Shown in pieces: positions 58,170-64,000 of a stretch of 64,000 nucleotides of DNA. The notes beneath the pieces are model-generated. The model was not told where the DNA came from. It saw nothing but the letters and a program-made list of their open reading frames with translations, and did no database searches. The translations under genes and the position numbers were made by a program. Each line of letters begins with the position of its first letter. Position 1 is the stretch's first letter. The DNA lies in NCBI GenBank assembly GCA_002633005.1, contig NMRA01000548.1:223001-287000 (forward strand). The letters run 5' to 3'. Source of the DNA: Phoronis australis (taxonomy: Eukaryota; Phoronida; Phoronidae).

Positions 58170-58490
58170 TTTGTGGCAGCCTGCACACTCCTGCACTGCG
58201 ACAAATATGAAGTGCGAGTATGTACTTTGACCCTGCTAACCTCAATTCTACTAGTGAGACTACGGGGTGGCCCAAACCACAGGCACGGGCAATCAGCCAG
58301 GCCTGGGATTCCTTGGAGTTGGATACAAACTCTTAAAAATGCTCATTTTGAAGAAACCCGAACACTGACTTTCCCCAACCCGCGAGCTCAATCACTGAGA
58401 CCAACAAGAAGTCCGCCTGACCTCATTCTTTTGGGACGACAGGGTGACCCAAATCACACGTCCACCGGCAGCCACTGAGGTCCGGGATTC
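58135..58490 (-). repeat. Tandem duplication of the ligase start region
   Basis: Two imperfect copies of about 170 bp (58135-58305 and 58310-58490). Both include an ATGAGCATT start with AAGAGTTT(A/G)TATCC, and share GGTGNCCCAAA and CCGGGATTCC-type blocks. The downstream copy (nearest the gene body) holds the exon used here. The upstream copy diverges after the first eight codons and meets a stop, so it is a decayed or regulatory duplicate. Confidence 0.65.
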
Positions 58491-58588
58491 CCGCCACTAC
58501 TAAGTAGTAGGCCAAGTTATTGCGAGACATTTTGCAAGTAGGCTTACGCATGTACAGAGAAGTAGTACGTTGTGTGGATCAAATATAA

Positions 58589-58823
58589 AGTGCCCGTTCC
58601 AAGAAAATTGACTTGACTCAGACAAATTTTAAATTTGAGTCAATTATAAGATAAAACTTTAAATTTTCTCAATCCGTTACGAGAAGATCTTATGTTTGAC
58701 TACTAAAGTTCTTGTCTTTGTCGGCTTAATTTTAACTAACTAGCCGCCGGATATGGAAGTATCAAAGTTTGAAAGTTGAAACAAATCTTCAGACTTCAGT
58801 TAGAGTTTCTAGGAACGGGCCCC
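58589..58823 (+). mobile_element. MITE with GTGCCCGTTCC/GGAACGGGCCCC ends
   Basis: The left end TGCCCGTTCCAAGAAA faces the right end TTTCTAGGAACGGGCCCC, with an AT-rich interior containing AGTCAATTATAAGATAAAAC. Related to 11660-11874. Confidence 0.6.
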
Positions 58824-58969
58824 AAGTCCATACTATACTAAAGTGCAAAATATGATTTAAGGTAACGTTATGTCAGAAGAATCGACAACTAAAAGTCTAT
58901 TACGAGTACCCAAATATTTTAACTCATCAAAAGTAAATATTATCTTAAAGTAGAAATTGAATTTGATTT

Positions 58970-59290
58970 TTGCCTTCATACCAATCTGCCAGTAATTGGG
59001 TCACGTGATCTTGCTTTTTAGCAAGTGTAGCCAAAAACCAAAGGCACATACAGAAAAACAACAGGATCAATAAAGTGACCAAATTTTGTACGATATGTGT
59101 TCAAATGTAAACTCTCACAATACAGTTTCGTTTTCATTTTATGCAACTTTGCTCATTTTTTTAAATCTTATCGTTCATATTTTTGATAGCCCCTCATGTA
59201 GGCCTAAAAGTGGAATATTTTAAAAACAATTCCTAATAGAGTTTTTGAGAGCAGTGAATAAAGCATAGTATCTGAAAATTTCATGTGAAT
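58970..59290 (+). repeat. Dispersed repeat R3, copy 2
   Basis: AATTGGGTCACGTGATC and TTTTTAGCAAGTGTAGCCAA correspond to AATTGGGCCATGTGACC and TTTTTTAGCAAAAGTTAACA at 13696-13736. Similarity becomes patchy towards the 3' side. Confidence 0.45.
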
Positions 59291-59732
59291 CCGACAAAAC
59301 CACACCCTTAAGAGAGGGAGCACTATCAAAGTACACCAATTCAGTGGGAGCTATGAAAACGCCACCCTTTTGTTTAGGTTTTCTCACAACACAACACTTT
59401 TGTAGGTCCTACTAGTAAGCCCCACATCTCTCGCGTATTCGCAGTCCGTGTTCAATTTAAACTGTAACGCTATTTTACGTCGCGTAAAAAATGTAAACAA
59501 AATATAGACGCAATTGTTCTCAGTGCTCTGATACTGGGTAAAATTCGCAATCACTAGGATAAACAATCATTCTCGATCACGGAGTACAACAGAGCGTGGA
59601 CACGGGCATTCTAGACTAGAAAAAAAGACTTTTGAAGAAATTAGCCGTAGCTTGTAATCGAATCAACTCAAGCAGTTGAACACTCTGCCGGCCATGCTCT
59701 GAGCCATCCCCACGCGTTCAATCCTTACAAAT

Positions 59733-59980
59733 GCAAAGAAGAAAGTCGGAAGTGCATTATGAAGAATGGACACAGTTAAAAGACACTACCTTGATTGTCA
59801 GGCAGACAATGGCGAGAAGTAGTGATTTGTAGTCAATATCACAAAACAATTTGTTGTTTTACAGCTCTGGTCAGAAGGCTATACCATTCACCAACTGTCC
59901 CAAAAATGCTTATTTCGGTCCTAAAAATGCTTTTTAACTGTGTCCATTCCTCATAATGAACTTCCGACTTTCTTCTTTGC
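59733..59980. repeat. Fold-back element, 49-bp near-perfect arms
   Basis: Arms at 59733-59781 and 59932-59980 match at 47 of 49 positions when one is inverted (GCAAAGAAGAAAGTCGGAAG at the outer end). The 150-bp spacer has no arm-like similarity and no open frame of note. Confidence 0.85.
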
Positions 59981-60360
59981 GCATGTCCCGCAATTTTGTT
60001 ATTACAAATACAATTCCCCTCTCACCAACCACTCGATAAATGCTAGTCGTCTTGGTTATGTTACCGGACTTGAATCGGACTAGTAGACAACGGCGAAAAT
60101 TGGTCGTTGGCAATAAAACAACAAAAACAACGGATTTTATTGTTTGGCCATGAATCTGACTCAAAGTCCCTAGTACTGACACGCTTCATACCGTCGAGGC
60201 TCTTCCATAACTGATTTGCCATCAATGGGGTTATTGGGATTTTCCGGGCTAGCTTTTACTATTTAGGAATATATATGCATGGGTTTTCCTCAGGCTTGCT
60301 GAACCCGCGAGTTGCCACGTTGTATTTCAATCAACGACCTTTCTTCTTGTGACGAATATG

Positions 60361-60540
60361 GGTTTTCCACCCCCGAATCTGAATGATGTTCGTTTAACGT
60401 GCCTGGTACCACCAAGGCTTTCCAACACTGCATGGCAGGTTATTGGTTTTTCCACCCCTATATCTGAATAATGTCCCTTTTACGCCGCCGATGCCTTCCA
60501 ATTAAACACGTACTGCATTGGGTGGTTTCCCAAGCTTTAA
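60361..60540 (+). repeat. Two degenerate ~87-bp tandem units
   Basis: GGTTTTCCACCCCCGAATCTGAATGATG (first 20 bases GGTTTTCCACCCCCGAATCT) recurs as GGTTTTTCCACCCCTATATC, and both units end in CACTGCATGG or TACTGCATTGG. GGGTTTTCC motifs occur on both sides. Confidence 0.55.
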
Positions 60541-60936
60541 TTTTAGCTGCTTTTCTTTTTTATTTATGATGATGGGGTTTTCACTGAATGACGGGTTTTT
60601 CCCAGGATGACGAATGTGTTGTCACGGTCAGTGTATTTAAATGCACTCTGCTGGCATGTTTCCAGGCAGACACCGATCAGTGGTAGCTTTGTGCGTAACA
60701 AGGAATGATTCAGGTGAGTCCCATATCATAATCTGAGGAGGCGGTAGAACGTTTGTCGTTGGAAAGGCAATTATAAGGTCGTCCAGGATATATACAGCGA
60801 CAATGGAATCCATTACCAGCAATATTGAAACCGTGAATTGCGCATGCGCGAAAATCACTCAGTTAACCCCGTTCAGAATACATGGGATTCGCAGAAAACA
60901 CAGCGTGAGGGTCTTATTTATGAATCAATCACATTT

Positions 60937-61227
60937 GCCGATAGCACATAACATAGATAAGTATTTTGTTAAAAACGTGGCCTAGTTTCAGCAAAATTGG
61001 AAAAAATTTTATGTTTAACATGGTATGGCCAAAGTTTTGGCTTATTTTGTCGCTTCGATCAGTGGAATCGCCGCTAAAAACCCGAAAGTGCATGTGAGAA
61101 AACGATAATTTTCGACCAAGCCTTTCATGTGCGGTTAGTTGCCGATAGACCCAACAGATGTCAGTATAATCAAGATTGAAATGTAGAATTTTGAAGAAAA
61201 TTACACAAAATTTTGTATTTAACATGG
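60937..61227 (+). repeat. Direct repeat with ~203-bp spacing
   Basis: TTGCCGATAG followed by AAATTTTATGTTTAACATGG (60937-61023) recurs as TTGCCGATAG and AAATTTTGTATTTAACATGG (61140-61227). Each is followed by a GGCC(A/G)AAA(G/A)TT-like stretch. Confidence 0.5.
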
Positions 61228-61919
61228 GGTCGCCGAAAATTGCCAATTTTGGCCTTTTGATATCAGTTTATCGTCATAGACTATCATTAGTGGGTCTAGT
61301 CAATTCGAAGTTTTTGGTTAAATCACTGATAATATTCACACCAGTATACTAATAAACGTTTTCTCTATATATAACAGTTTGATTCCAATGCTTAAGTAAG
61401 GCGTACAACAGGGATTGGCCCTTGACCGGCCCAGCCCATAGTATGGGAGCTAAGAATTCAGCTCTAGGCCAAAGTAGCTATGTGCATAAAACTCGATCAG
61501 TCACCTGAGGTGTTTACGATCCACTTCAGAGAAAAAAAAACTCGTTGTACCTAACAATAATTTGTTTCCGAGTACTTCGGGCATGGTTTAAAATTGAAAG
61601 GGGTCATTACAAGTTGAATTTATGAGAATTGTATTGTTGCATTGCGAACTGAAAACTAGTCGATTGACGGGTAGTGCGAGATAAGGCAACGAGTAAGGAC
61701 AGCTTTGATTTGCTTACGAGTAGTGACTCATGATATTGGCCAGACATCTGTAATGCTATGTTTTGTCTTTCCTTTTCAATATATTTGAACTTTGGTAATT
61801 TTGGGCTACAAAATGTAGAACCTTCCTGGGTGCTTCTCTCCAGTAGACACGCGGAGAGTGAAGCGCTAACTTGTCCCTAAGCGATGACCTAGTTTACGCA
61901 GAGAACCTGGCGGATGACC

Positions 61920-62471
61920 TAGTTTACGAATTGCTGGTAATGCTCATTGTATTTACCCACAATGCCGTAAGCATCCGTCAAGCACATTTGCTGCTTCGTT
62001 TTCGTGCCTTTGGAGTTCCACATGTTCTTTGTTGGTGTTTAGCTGGTTCTTTAAAAGTTTTTCTCGGCGGCATTACTCTATATTGTCCTGCCAATGCTAA
62101 CGAAATGTTATACTTCTGTGCTGTGGGCTGCAACTCCAACGTGAGAATGTTTGATAAACGGCACAAACACCTGTGGATGCATGCATGATGTCAAATTCTT
62201 TGCCTTCCCAATCCATCAATGAGAGACAAGAAAATGCAAAGGGAGTGGGTAATACAAGTTCGTCGTGTTAATTTTAAACCGTACAGAATTCCCTTTCTTG
62301 AAGATACCCGTTCCTATTCCGGCGGGGTTGAAATCAGGAATATTCCCATGGATAACACTCGCCGGTCTCCGATGTGATCTGCAAAAATGTGCTTTAGTGA
62401 TTTCCAAAGCGTGGCCAAGCACTTTCTTCCGTATCTCTGGGACAAATCGCCGTTTAATCCCGGACGGCCCT
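61920..62471 (+). pseudogene. THAP-domain transposase relic, frameshifted
   Basis: Reading frames here give CAVGCNSNVRMFDKR (first zinc ligands of a THAP finger), then in shifted frames DVKFFAFP and QREWVIQVRRVNFKP, the conserved F-P and W...NFKP core of THAP domains. The frames are separated by a stop near 62187 and a shift near 62210, so no product is expected. The right end CGGACGGCCCT (to 62471) matches the terminal repeat of the element at 52619-53005. A possible left end is at 60775. THAP proteins bind DNA through a C2CH zinc finger. Confidence 0.6.
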
Positions 62472-64000
62472 AAAGCTTTCATTGTGTTGCTACGAAGTAC
62501 TCACGGCAATTATACCCACTCGCGATCATGCAGTGGAATCGAAAGGTAATTTCTGTTGTAACACGTACTTTTATTGGATGAGTTCACTATTGTTATCCTT
62601 TTTAAACGACATTGAGGGTCACCTACATGTATCTACAGCCAGAGGGCGCCATGAGTTGAACAACACTACAAGACAAAAGTGATCAGCCAAAATCACCGAT
62701 TTCCCGACGTGACGTCTAATTCTGTTAATAGCAAAAATGACGTGTAATGACTACAAGGGCGGCATAAATCTAATTACAAATAGGCTTAGCCACCTTACTA
62801 ACTTAACTGTTAATTAATCCCATCCATGAGGGAGACTGATTCGGCGGGAAGTCGGCTCTGACGACAGGCCATTTTGTCTGGATACGTTTAGCTTTTATTG
62901 TCTTTGTACAGTGTAATTGATTGTGTCAAAAACATGTCTTTCAAAACTTTATTACTGTAAATGTGATTATTGAAGCTAATAAGGAATTTCTGAGATCAAC
63001 CTCTCAGCACAGGGTCGAACCTTTGCAACCCCCAAGATCACAGTCTCACGCTAGCTACTGGCAGAACCAGTGACTAATCCCACTTCTCGGTTACGTAAAA
63101 TTAGGAGCGAAAAATACGAGCGTAAAATCTTACGAGCGTACAACCAAAGACGCTTACAAGACTATTCACCAAGGCCGCCGCCATTATTGTGTCATGGACC
63201 GTGGCGACACCTAGCGAGTGTGTGTGGGCCGACGAAGTACGCAAGGCATTCACTATGGCCGATCTTAGTTTGTCAAATTCAAAATTGTCAGTGAAGTGTC
63301 TTTGTTTAAAATATTGAAAACAAAAAACACGAGCATTGTAATGGAAAAATACACATAGGCAAAATATAGAGTAAACCAAGAAAAAATTTGGGCAGCAAAG
63401 GTAATATAAATTACGAGAAATACATCATAGGCAAGAGGGAGACTCAGTAATAAGAGCTGAGCAGATGAAAGTAGGTTATTGGAGAATGTGCAGGTACCGA
63501 ACCAGTAGGATTTTGTCCAGGGGGGTCAAGAATGTAATAAACATCAAATGGATCTGCTGAAGAGGAGATAGGAGTGGGGGGTGCCCCTCAACCAATTGAA
63601 AGGTTGGGGGGCAGAGATAGCTTTCTTTCCCCCGAATATTCCAGGTGTTAATATCAATTAATTAACAATTAATTATGTAAGCTTTTAACACACAAACTTT
63701 GTTTTAAAATAAAATGGAGAAATTAGTAGATCTTTCTTTCGAAAATTCACATCTTAAAGACGTTCTAGATTCAAGCAGTTGTGTCTGTGCCCATTTACAT
63801 GAAACTGTCCCAAATATCGACCCAACAGGTCATATCCAGGATTTTTTAAAGGGGGGGTCGGATAATGATTTTTTAAGAAAGGTGGCCCAAGTCAACAATT
63901 TGAAAATTCTAGCATTGATATCACTACAATCAAGGAAAATGGGGGTCCAGACCCCTTTGACCCGCCACCCTGGATCTGCCTGTACTCAACTGAGTTGGTA

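Larger units (their letters stand above)
58170..64000. other. Repeat-rich flank upstream of the ligase; no intact gene seen
   Basis: Beyond the ligase start the sequence holds a MITE (58589-58823), repeat R3 copy 2 (58970-59290), a fold-back element (59733-59980), short tandem repeats (60361-60540 and 60937-61227), a THAP transposon relic (61920-62471) and G-rich low-complexity stretches from 63500. The ligase promoter should lie just above 58200, but no core motif stands out. Confidence 0.5.

Overview
The window is animal nuclear DNA. It is AT-rich, its genes are split by many short GT-AG introns, and tRNA-derived SINEs, MITEs and other dispersed repeats fill the introns and intergenic space. 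Four protein genes can be recognised. Near vertebrate-length NXF1 and TBCE orthologues beside a 4-coumarate:CoA-ligase/luciferase-like acyl-CoA ligase suggest a highly heterozygous marine invertebrate. A lancelet or another invertebrate deuterostome is my best guess, but the sequence alone does not settle it.

Layout. 1-2873: no recognisable gene. 2874-3277 (-): the membrane-anchor exon of a cytochrome P450 whose remaining exons lie beyond the left edge. 3278-6538: AT-rich spacer. 6832-22706 (-): NXF1/TAP mRNA export receptor. I traced 16 coding exons whose phases agree at every junction except one, where the second half of the RNA-recognition fold is missing next to a 1-kb inverted repeat with a 150-N gap at its centre. 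28520-41728 (+): TBCE, tubulin-folding cofactor E, with 12 exons encoding 531 residues. Its first two coding exons are present twice, in blocks 26613-29566 and 30112-32817, which look like two alleles assembled in tandem. 43592-58169 (-): a complete 10-exon, 539-residue acyl-CoA ligase ending in SRL, a type 1 peroxisomal signal. 58170-64000: repeats and a THAP-domain transposon relic.

The genes are unrelated in function (sterol/xenobiotic oxidation, mRNA export, tubulin folding, fatty or aryl acid activation). NXF1 and TBCE are divergent neighbours about 5.8 kb apart. I saw no bacterial-style operon, CRISPR array, virus or toxin gene. The most unusual features are structural: four 22-bp repeats that copy the splice acceptor of NXF1's last exon, a Harbinger-like MITE with its empty allele present in the same contig, a perfect 28-bp-arm hairpin in the last TBCE intron, and several fold-back elements.
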